In this document: positions 1-5,452 of the stretch, piece by piece
Numbering within the stretch: the stretch's first letter is position 1
Layout: each line of letters begins with the position of its first letter
Program-made: the position numbers and the translations under genes
Assembly (NCBI GenBank): GCA_021793635.1
Contig: JAJYSI010000173.1
Span: 1 to 7,104, forward strand
Source: Bacteroidota bacterium
Lineage (GTDB): Bacteria; Bacteroidota; Ignavibacteria; Ignavibacteriales; Ignavibacteriaceae
DNA length: 7,104 nucleotides
Direction of reading: 5' to 3'
The notes under the pieces: generated by a model
Seen by the model: the letters and a program-made list of their open reading frames with translations, nothing else
Database searches by the model: none
Told to the model about the DNA's origin: nothing

Positions 1-1
1 G

Positions 2-1099
2 GTTGGCAAACTAAAGAAATATGAAGAGCTGAACATCAATAAAATTCTTTATGAAAAAAGAAAATCAGATGTCATTATCGAAAGTATTAACGATCCGGTA
101 TTAATGGTTAACAGCAGTATGGAAATTCTTCTAGCAAATAAAGCTTTCAAAGAAGATTTTGGAAATTTGAAATCCGAAAAAGTATTTTTAAATGAAGTTA
201 TTAAAGACGAAAAAATTTATAAGGATATAAAGAAATATGTAACTTCCGCCTCATCAATAAATTCAGATGAAGATGAAAATGTTTTAAGAATTATTGATAC
301 GAACGGAAGAGTGAGATTTTATAAAATAAGATATTCCTCGATTATACTACCGGAGAGTGATATAAACGCTGCTTTGATTGTCTTTAGCGATATCACAAAA
401 TATGAAGAGCTTGATAGACTGAAGTCGGAATTTGTTGCAAAGGTTTCTCACGAGCTTAAAACACCTTTAACTTCTATGGGAATGGCGATAGGAATTCTTG
501 AAGACGGTGTTGTAGGGGAGCTTTCCATAAAGCAAAAGGAACTTATTTTTTCCATGAAGGAGGATTACGACCGGCTTAATCGTTTGGTAAAGGAGATTTT
601 AGAATTGTCTCGCATTGAATCCGGAGGAATCCAGCTTAATTTTGAAGCGCTTAAGGTAAATCCTTTAATTGAAGAATGCATCAAATCATTTTCACTTCAA
701 TGTAAAGAAAAGAAAATTTCGCTTAACTATTCTACAGATAAAATGCTGCCGCCAATTTTAGCAGACTATGATTATTTAATAAGAGCAATCGGAAATTTTA
801 TCGGCAACTCAATAAAGTTTACAGACAAGGGCGGCGATATAAATGTAAATGCTTCGGCTAAAAATGGTAACGTTATAATTACGATTTCTGATACAGGTAC
901 CGGAATAAGCCCGGAATATATTGATAAAATTTTTGATAAGTTTGTCCAGGTAAGCGGGAGCCGTCCCGGCAGTGTTGGTTTAGGATTAACGATTGCAAAG
1001 GAAATAATCGAGCTTCACAAAGGCTCGATAAATGTTTACAGTGAGCCCGGCGTGGGCAGTAAGTTTGAAATAATTTTACCGGTTCGAAGGAATGAATAG
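2..1099 (+). CDS. Sensor histidine kinase, KinB-like (5' end cut by window)
   Basis: The reading frame is open from base 2, so the gene begins upstream; the first ATG in frame (104) falls inside the PAS domain and is not the true start. The 365 visible residues begin with a charged helix (KYEELNINK...EKRKSD) of the kind that links HAMP to PAS. A PAS domain follows (about residues 24-130), then HisKA with H-box SHELKTPL (phospho-accepting His at about 150, codon 449-451), then HATPase_c with N-box NFIGNSIKF, G1 box DTGTG and G2 box GSVGLGL. All catalytic motifs are intact, so it should autophosphorylate and pass phosphate to the regulator that overlaps its 3' end. The linker helix and the ILEDGVVGEL stretch after the H-box resemble KinB-type kinases. 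I infer missing upstream transmembrane, sensor and HAMP parts. The signal sensed is unknown. Histidine kinase is certain; the KinB-like label is moderate. Confidence 0.95.
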   Translation, partial: VGKLKKYEELNINKILYEKRKSDVIIESINDPVLMVNSSMEILLANKAFKEDFGNLKSEKVFLNEVIKDEKIYKDIKKYVTSASSINSDEDENVLRIIDTNGRVRFYKIRYSSIILPESDINAALIVFSDITKYEELDRLKSEFVAKVSHELKTPLTSMGMAIGILEDGVVGELSIKQKELIFSMKEDYDRLNRLVKEILELSRIESGGIQLNFEALKVNPLIEECIKSFSLQCKEKKISLNYSTDKMLPPILADYDYLIRAIGNFIGNSIKFTDKGGDINVNASAKNGNVIITISDTGTGISPEYIDKIFDKFVQVSGSRPGSVGLGLTIAKEIIELHKGSINVYSEPGVGSKFEIILPVRRNE

Positions 1100-2420
1100 A
1101 AGCAAAGTTTTAGTTGTTGACGATGAGATAAATATTTTAAAAGTAATAGAACTATCTTTAAGCTCGCAAAATTTTTTACCCGAAATTTTCAGCAGTCCGG
1201 TAGAAGCATTAAAAAGAGCGCAAGAAATTTATTTTGATATTGCTTTTATAGATTTGAAAATGGAGCCGATTGACGGGCTTCAGGTTCTTTCGCAATTAAA
1301 AACCATTTCACCAGACACAACAGTTGTTTTAATGACCGCTCACGGATCAATTGAAACAGCCGTCGAAGCAATCAAGGGGGGAGCGTACGATTATATTACA
1401 AAACCTTTCACACACAAAGAATTTGTTCATCTTTCCGAAAAAGTTTTTGAACATCACATGCTCTTAAAAGAAGTACAAGGTTTAAGAGCGCAGATAGAAG
1501 AATCTATTGGAACCGGCGAAATCATTTCCAATAATTATCAAATGCGCGAAATTTTAAAATTAAGCAAAGACATTTCCGATAGTGATATCCCAGTTTTAAT
1601 TGAAGGTGAAAGCGGTACAGGAAAAGAGATCCTTGCAAGATTTATTCATCAAAACAGCAAAAGAGAATCAAACACTTTTATTACAATAAATTGTGCAGCA
1701 ATGCCTGAGAATCTTTTCGAAAGCGAAGTATTCGGACATATTAAAGGATCGTATACCGGAGCTTCCAAAGATAGAATCGGCAGATTTGAAATGGCAGATC
1801 AAGGAAGCGTTTTCCTAGACGAAGTAGGCGAAGTTCCTAAGGCAATGCAAGTTAAGCTTTTGCGGTTTCTCCAAAGTATGGAGTTTGAAAGAGTCGGCGA
1901 AAGCATTACAAGAAAAGTAAATGTTAGAATTATAAGCGCAACTAACAGAAATATAGATGATGATATAAAAAGCGGCGATTTAAGGGAAGATTTTTATTAC
2001 CGGTTAAGTGGAATTAGAATAAAATTACCGCCTTTAAGAGAAAGGAAAGAGGATATTCCGTTGTTAGTAGAGCACTTTCTGAAAAAGTATTCTCCCGATA
2101 GCGAGATTTTAATGTCTGCAGATGTAATGAAATTATTAAACGAATATTCATGGCCTGGCAATATAAGAGAGCTTGAGAACGTTATTAATCGTTCAATAGT
2201 TTTGGCAAAGGATCGAGTAATTAAAGTGGAAAACCTACCCTCTGAAATTTTTCATGGCAATAATAAAGAATTTGGCTTACTTATCCCCAGCCTAGCCGAA
2301 GTAGAAAAAAATTATATAATTGAAATGTTGAAGAAATTTAACAATCCCAAAGACGCGGCAAGAATTCTCGGAATCTCGCTTACAACTCTTTGGAGGAAAA
2401 GAAAAGAATATAAAATTTGA
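1092..2420 (+). CDS. Sigma-54-dependent response regulator, NtrC/AlgB-like
   Basis: This 442-aa cytoplasmic transcription activator has the full NtrC layout. The receiver domain (1-120) carries acidic pocket D10-D11-E12, phospho-acceptor D54, T82 and K104. The AAA+ domain (about 145-380) has Walker A GESGTGKE (172-179), Walker B GSVFLDE (238-244), the sigma-54 contact loop as GSYTGA (219-224, a variant of GAFTGA), arginine-rich DFYYRL and the WPGNIRELENVI segment. A Fis-type helix-turn-helix ends the protein (about 400-442, with LGISLTTLWRKRKEYKI). The ATG lies 8 nt inside the kinase gene with AAGGA immediately before it, too close for a normal ribosome site, so translational coupling is likely. 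Phosphorylation should drive ATP hydrolysis and open-complex formation by sigma-54 polymerase. The paired palindromes just after the gene are the obvious candidate binding sites. The TLWRKRK ending resembles AlgB-type regulators; target genes are inferred. Confidence 0.96.
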   Translation: MNRSKVLVVDDEINILKVIELSLSSQNFLPEIFSSPVEALKRAQEIYFDIAFIDLKMEPIDGLQVLSQLKTISPDTTVVLMTAHGSIETAVEAIKGGAYDYITKPFTHKEFVHLSEKVFEHHMLLKEVQGLRAQIEESIGTGEIISNNYQMREILKLSKDISDSDIPVLIEGESGTGKEILARFIHQNSKRESNTFITINCAAMPENLFESEVFGHIKGSYTGASKDRIGRFEMADQGSVFLDEVGEVPKAMQVKLLRFLQSMEFERVGESITRKVNVRIISATNRNIDDDIKSGDLREDFYYRLSGIRIKLPPLRERKEDIPLLVEHFLKKYSPDSEILMSADVMKLLNEYSWPGNIRELENVINRSIVLAKDRVIKVENLPSEIFHGNNKEFGLLIPSLAEVEKNYIIEMLKKFNNPKDAARILGISLTTLWRKRKEYKI

Positions 2421-2431
2421 ATCAATATTTT

Positions 2432-2446
2432 ATTTCAAATTGAAAG
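2432..2446. promoter_or_regulatory. Palindromic operator candidate, copy 1
   Basis: ATTTCAAATTGAAAG contains a perfect 6-1-6 palindrome (TTTCAA-A-TTGAAA) starting 13 nt after the regulator's stop codon. It matches copy 2 at 14 of 15 positions, differing only at the central base. Centre-to-centre spacing is 31 bp, about three helical turns, so both sites would face the same side of the DNA. This is typical of enhancer sites for NtrC-type activators. Assigning it to the adjacent regulator is inference. Confidence 0.6.
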
Positions 2447-2462
2447 TAATTGAATGAAATCC

Positions 2463-2477
2463 ATTTCAATTTGAAAG
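2463..2477. promoter_or_regulatory. Palindromic operator candidate, copy 2
   Basis: ATTTCAATTTGAAAG contains a second perfect 6-1-6 palindrome with the same half-sites as copy 1. Its centre (2470) is about 165 bp upstream of the GG of the candidate -24 element, within the usual range for activators that work by DNA looping. An overlapping palindrome, TGAAAT-CC-ATTTCA (2455-2468), lies between the two copies and could widen the protein-binding platform. Confidence 0.6.
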
Positions 2478-2516
2478 AACTATAACGAAGTCAAAAATAA
2501 AGAGTTAAAAAAAATC

Positions 2517-2531
2517 ATTTCTTTTTGAAAA
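2517..2531. promoter_or_regulatory. Degenerate third copy of the palindromic site
   Basis: ATTTCTTTTTGAAAA keeps the outer ATTTC and GAAA half-sites with the same 5-base spacing as copies 1 and 2, but loses the inner AA. Its centre (2524) is 54 bp from copy 2, close to five helical turns. The surrounding DNA is very A/T-rich, so chance similarity is a real possibility. Confidence 0.3.
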
Positions 2532-2572
2532 AAAATTAATATATTTTCACCAAGTTGATTACACACAAAATG

Positions 2573-2585
2573 TTAACAGCGTTAA
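2573..2585. repeat. Short inverted repeat TTAAC-agc-GTTAA
   Basis: A perfect 5-3-5 inverted repeat lies in the spacer between the regulator gene and exbB, about 55 bp upstream of the candidate promoter. The same half-site recurs in opposite order at 2661-2674. It could be a second operator class, but short A/T palindromes are common in such DNA. Confidence 0.25.
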
Positions 2586-2633
2586 AATAGGCACAATTCA
2601 AAGGAAATTTCTTTGATAAATGAGCAAACATCC

Positions 2634-2649
2634 CGGCATAACTTTTGTG
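2634..2649 (+). promoter_or_regulatory. Candidate sigma-54 (-24/-12) promoter for the Ton operon
   Basis: CGGCATAACTTTTGTG resembles the sigma-54 consensus TGGCAC-N5-TTGC: GG is followed by exactly 10 bases and then GT (consensus GC), with TT preceding it. Transcription would start near 2660, leaving a leader of about 48 nt before the exbB ATG. Support comes from the sigma-54-type regulator just upstream and the palindrome pair at enhancer distance. Against it are the T at the -24 box end and the GT in place of GC. A competing reading uses TTTG (2644-2647) with TAATTAAC (2667-2674) 19 bases later as a Bacteroidota-type housekeeping promoter, or TTGTGA with a weak -10. Confidence 0.4.
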
Positions 2650-2660
2650 AAATAATAATA

Positions 2661-2674
2661 GTTAAATAATTAAC
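2661..2674. repeat. Short inverted repeat GTTAA-ataa-TTAAC
   Basis: A perfect 5-4-5 inverted repeat begins right at the transcription start expected from the candidate -24/-12 element, in the exbB leader. It uses the same half-site as the repeat at 2573-2585. A repressor site or a weak -10 region are both possible; chance occurrence cannot be excluded. Confidence 0.25.
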
Positions 2675-2707
2675 ATACATTAAACAAATTATGGAGAACT
2701 ATCACCC

Positions 2708-3484
2708 ATGAAACAATCTGTTTTTATCACTGTCCTAACTATTGCTGCATTCTTAATTGCTTTAGCAATTTATAATTTTGTATTCGGAAATCCTGCCAAC
2801 TTTGTTGACGGCGTTGGACGTACGAACTCAGGCGGTAACTTATTAGGCACAATTTATACCGGCGGTCCACTCGTCGTTTTATTAATTATGCTTTCACTTA
2901 TGGATGTTGCAATTATTTTTGAAAGAATACTTACATTAAAAAAAGCTGGTGGAAAAAGAGCAGTACCTAACTTTTTTAAAGATGTTATCGCTCAATTAGA
3001 AAGTGGAGACTACGATGCAGCTATTGAAAGCTGTGATAAACAAAGAGGTTCTGTAGCAAATGTTATTAAAGCCTCCCTTTTAAGATATAAAGAACTTACC
3101 GGCAAAGGCAAATCAGTTGATGCTGAAAAACAATTAGTCGAAGTTCAAAGAGCTGTTGAAGAAGCATCTATGCTTGAAACCCCACTATTAGAAAAAAATC
3201 TTATTACACTTTCAACAATAGCTTCAATTGCAACAATGGTTGGTCTTTTGGGAACAGTTATCGGTATGATTAGAGCTTTTGCCGCAATGGCACATGCCGG
3301 TACTCCGGATGCTATCCAACTTGCAACGGGTATTTCAGAAGCGCTAATTAATACAGCCGGTGGGCTTATAACTGCGATCCTTGGAATTGTTGCATATAAC
3401 TTCTTTGTTAATAAAGTAGATAATTTTACTTATATGGTTGATGAAGCAAGCTATAATGTTATTCAAATTCTAAAATCGAAATAA
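2708..3484 (+). CDS. exbB: ExbB/TolQ/MotA-type proton channel subunit
   Basis: This 258-aa inner-membrane protein belongs to the MotA/TolQ/ExbB family and forms the pentameric proton channel that energises TonB. It has an extra N-terminal hydrophobic helix (about 5-27) before the usual three: about 52-72, 166-192 and 206-233. A cytoplasmic domain lies between (about 75-160). Family-critical residues are present: GLLGTVIG with T183 and SEALINTAGGL with E211 and T216, matching E. coli ExbB T148, E176 and T181 by alignment by eye. Ribosome site GGAG (2693-2696) is 11 nt before the ATG. It is the first gene of the operon, after a 287-bp spacer with likely control sites, and exbD follows 12 nt later. 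The extra helix is common in Bacteroidota-like ExbB. TolQ is the main alternative, but tonB downstream favours ExbB. Confidence 0.93.
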   Translation: MKQSVFITVLTIAAFLIALAIYNFVFGNPANFVDGVGRTNSGGNLLGTIYTGGPLVVLLIMLSLMDVAIIFERILTLKKAGGKRAVPNFFKDVIAQLESGDYDAAIESCDKQRGSVANVIKASLLRYKELTGKGKSVDAEKQLVEVQRAVEEASMLETPLLEKNLITLSTIASIATMVGLLGTVIGMIRAFAAMAHAGTPDAIQLATGISEALINTAGGLITAILGIVAYNFFVNKVDNFTYMVDEASYNVIQILKSK

Positions 3485-3496
3485 AGAGGCTTAACT

Positions 3497-3967
3497 ATGC
3501 CAAAAATTAAAAAAGGACGTATAGCTGTAAAAATTGATATGACTCCTATGGTTGACGTTGCATTTCTATTGTTAACGTTCTTCATGCTTACTACGCAGTT
3601 TTCCCCTGCCCAACAGGTTAAAATTGAAGTGCCATCATCGCATTCCGCTTTTAAACTTCCCGATGCAGATGTTATGACCATATATGTTGACAAAGCTGGG
3701 AATATTTATATGGGCGTCGATGCTCCAGCATTGATGGCAAGATTATTTGGTCAAGAAGCCAAACTTAAGAGGATGGTTCAGGTAAAAGTTGAAAATCTTG
3801 CAGACCTTCTTGTTCAAGCCCGTATAAGCGACCCTAGACTTAGAACTGTTATAAAAGGTGATATAGATGCAGATTATGGAACTATTGAAGATGTAATGGG
3901 CACTTTACAAAAGACAAACATTACAAGATTTGCCATGATCACAAATTCAATTGTAGATAAGAAATAA
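3497..3967 (+). CDS. exbD: ExbD-type energy transducer subunit, first copy
   Basis: This 156-aa protein has a short basic cytoplasmic tail (1-13), one membrane helix (about 19-37) and a periplasmic domain, the standard ExbD/TolR layout. The signature DMTPMVDVAFLLLTFFMLTT (14-33) includes D20, the counterpart of the proton-handling Asp25 of E. coli ExbD. It should sit as a dimer in the ExbB pore and couple proton flow to TonB movement. AGAGG (3485-3489) precedes the ATG by 7 nt, which supports this start. The periplasmic part (about 38-156) has diverged strongly from the second copy and carries an extra segment (about 75-105) rich in Lys and Arg. The gene lies 12 nt after exbB and 23 nt before the second exbD. 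Confidence 0.93.
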   Translation: MPKIKKGRIAVKIDMTPMVDVAFLLLTFFMLTTQFSPAQQVKIEVPSSHSAFKLPDADVMTIYVDKAGNIYMGVDAPALMARLFGQEAKLKRMVQVKVENLADLLVQARISDPRLRTVIKGDIDADYGTIEDVMGTLQKTNITRFAMITNSIVDKK

Positions 3968-3990
3968 TTTAATTATAGAGGAAATTAAAA

Positions 3991-4491
3991 ATGAGTGGAG
4001 TTGACGCTGGCGGTGGAAGAGAAGGAAAGTCAAAAGGTCACACAAAGAAAGGCAAGAAAAAAAGAGCCGGTGTTAGGGTAGATATGACACCAATGGTTGA
4101 CGTTGCTTTTCTCTTATTGACGTTCTTCATGCTTACTACCGTCTTACTTAAACAACAGACTCTGGAGATAAACTTACCTCCGGACGCTAAGACAAAAATA
4201 GAAATCGCGCAGTCAAACTTATTGACAGTTTATGTAGACGCTAACAATAAAGTTTATTATGCAGCAGCTACAGACAAGCCTCAATCTATTGACTTCAGCG
4301 GATTGAAAGCCTTTTTCGATAAGGAAGCGCAAGGAAATCCTAAACTTGTTATTCTGTTAAAGTTCGATAGAAAAAGCAAGTATCACATGATGGTTGACTT
4401 AATTGATCAACTAAATCTAGCTAACTTGCAGCGTTTCTCAATTGCGCCTATGACTGATACAGATACAAAAGCATTATTAAAGGCATCTTAA
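3991..4491 (+). CDS. exbD: ExbD-type energy transducer subunit, second copy
   Basis: This 166-aa paralogue of the preceding gene has a longer, glycine- and lysine-rich cytoplasmic tail (1-29, including KKGKKKR), one membrane helix (about 36-54) and a periplasmic ExbD/TolR domain (about 55-166). The 20-residue signature (31-50) is identical to the first copy and includes the key D37. AGAGG (3977-3981) lies 9 nt before the ATG. Two consecutive exbD genes are common in Bacteroidota-like Ton operons; the pair may form a heterodimer in one complex or serve alternative complexes. The signature block is also very similar at DNA level to the first copy (see findings). Confidence 0.93.
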   Translation: MSGVDAGGGREGKSKGHTKKGKKKRAGVRVDMTPMVDVAFLLLTFFMLTTVLLKQQTLEINLPPDAKTKIEIAQSNLLTVYVDANNKVYYAAATDKPQSIDFSGLKAFFDKEAQGNPKLVILLKFDRKSKYHMMVDLIDQLNLANLQRFSIAPMTDTDTKALLKAS

Positions 4492-4505
4492 AAACGAGGT
4501 AAAAA

Positions 4506-5243
4506 ATGAATAATAACACAATTGCCATAGACAAGACGGAATACGGCGCCTTCGAATTAAAGAAGTTATATCCGAAAAATTTCAGCATCGGGTTTACAAT
4601 CGCTGTACTTATTCACGTTTTTCTAATTGGCACATACATTTTCATCCAATCAATTTCTAAAGATGATGAAAGTAATATCGATACGGTTAGAATATTAAAA
4701 TACAGTGATCTCGGACCTCCTCCATCTCTTAATAATCAAACACAACAGCAACTTGCGGTTTCTGCGCCGGCTGCTAAACCTACTGTTGGTACACCTGTCC
4801 CTGTCCCGGATGCAGAAGCACCTAAAGAGCAGACAATAGCCACGCAACAGCAAATGAGTCAGGTTTCTTCTCCAGTGGGAGAAGGCGGTGGTGGTAATGT
4901 ACAAATCACAAAGGATTTAAAAGTCGATGCTCCATCGAGTGATGTACCGGGAATGAATGAGTTCGTGCCTGTCGAAAAACAACCGGAAGTTGTAGTTTCG
5001 GCACAACCTGAGTATCCGGATCTCGCAAAAAGAGCCGGCATCGAAGGAACTGTATACGTAAAAATCCTTGTTAATAAAGAAGGCAAACCTGTAAAAGCCG
5101 TTGTTATTAAGAGTGACTCGGAAGTATTTAATCAACCAGCTGTTAATGCCGCTATGAAATTTGTTTTCACTCCGGCAATTCAGCATAAAGCACCTGTAAT
5201 GGTTTGGGTTGTAGTACCTTTTAGGTTCAAGCTTAATCAATAA
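4506..5243 (+). CDS. tonB: TonB energy transducer
   Basis: This 245-aa protein has the TonB layout: a cytoplasmic N-terminus (1-26), a single signal-anchor helix (about 27-48) with H37 in a position like His20 of E. coli TonB, a periplasmic linker (50-160) and a C-terminal TonB domain (about 161-245). In that domain AQPEYPDLAKRAGIEGTVYV, the NKEGKPVKAV turn and the closing VVPFRF strand are the family marks. It would carry ExbB/ExbD energy across the periplasm to outer-membrane receptors. The linker has P, Q, A and a GEGGGG run rather than long Glu-Pro/Lys-Pro repeats. GAGG (4496-4499) precedes the ATG by 6 nt, and the gap from exbD is 14 nt. TolA is excluded by the C-terminal domain and the lack of a long helical repeat region. 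Confidence 0.93.
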   Translation: MNNNTIAIDKTEYGAFELKKLYPKNFSIGFTIAVLIHVFLIGTYIFIQSISKDDESNIDTVRILKYSDLGPPPSLNNQTQQQLAVSAPAAKPTVGTPVPVPDAEAPKEQTIATQQQMSQVSSPVGEGGGGNVQITKDLKVDAPSSDVPGMNEFVPVEKQPEVVVSAQPEYPDLAKRAGIEGTVYVKILVNKEGKPVKAVVIKSDSEVFNQPAVNAAMKFVFTPAIQHKAPVMVWVVVPFRFKLNQ

Positions 5244-5254
5244 GCGGGTTAGAA

Positions 5255-5452
5255 ATGTTTTGGATGAAGTATCTTGCATATTTAATGGCAACAATTTTTA
5301 TAATTCTTGGCGCAGCTTTTCTTGCAGGATATTTCATTCCAATAAATTTTCCGTTAAAATTCCGTATTATTTTGGGTGTAGTCTTTATCCTTTACGGTAC
5401 GTTTAGAATTGTCATTACATATTTCAAGAATAACAACAGAAATGAAAATTAA
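5255..5452 (+). CDS. Small two-helix membrane protein, unknown function
   Basis: I do not recognise a family with a known role. The 65-aa product has two hydrophobic helices (about 5-27 and 36-57) joined by a short loop with PINFPLKF, and a polar tail KNNNRNEN, so it is probably an inner-membrane hairpin. The start is 11 nt after the tonB stop, with a weak GCGGG (5244-5248) 6 nt before the ATG; another ATG at 5264 would shorten it by three residues. It overlaps the start of the next lipoprotein gene by 11 nt, so translation of the two is probably coupled. The position inside the operon, hydrophobic pattern and tight spacing argue that it is a real gene. It could be a small partner of the Ton complex or of the lipoprotein, but nothing in the sequence shows which. 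Confidence 0.75.
   Translation: MFWMKYLAYLMATIFIILGAAFLAGYFIPINFPLKFRIILGVVFILYGTFRIVITYFKNNNRNEN

Noticed and set aside
104..106. ATG at 104 as the start of the histidine kinase.
   Set aside because: The frame stays open to base 2 and the upstream residues continue the PAS domain and its linker helix, so the gene extends beyond the window.
2433..2476. The two palindrome copies can pair with each other as a 13-bp stem with an 18-nt loop, a possible terminator for the regulator gene.
   Set aside because: The stem is almost all A/T and is not followed by a T-tract (GAACTATAACGAAG follows), so it does not look like an intrinsic terminator; the exact repeat and helical spacing fit DNA binding better.
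2589..2604. AGGCAC-N5 sequence as an alternative -24 element upstream of exbB.
   Set aside because: The -24 half is good, but the position for GC at -12 reads AG and the TT before it is absent; the element at 2634-2649 fits better.
3463..3693. A 76-codon minus-strand open frame opposite exbD.
   Set aside because: It is antisense to the conserved ExbD signature, with no domain or start signal.
4628..4643. TGGCAC-ATACA-TTTTC inside tonB, like a -24/-12 promoter.
   Set aside because: It lacks the GC at -12 (reads TT), lies within the membrane-helix coding region, and no gene start follows.
4917..5294. A 125-codon open frame on the minus strand opposite the end of tonB.
   Set aside because: It is antisense to a well-supported conserved TonB domain, has no recognisable domain or ribosome site, and has a composition typical of a shadow frame.
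5409..5441. A TTG start giving an N-terminal extension of 11 residues on the PstS-like lipoprotein.
   Set aside because: The lipoprotein signal peptide starts naturally at the ATG at 5442; the extension would add polar residues ahead of it and increase overlap with the upstream gene.
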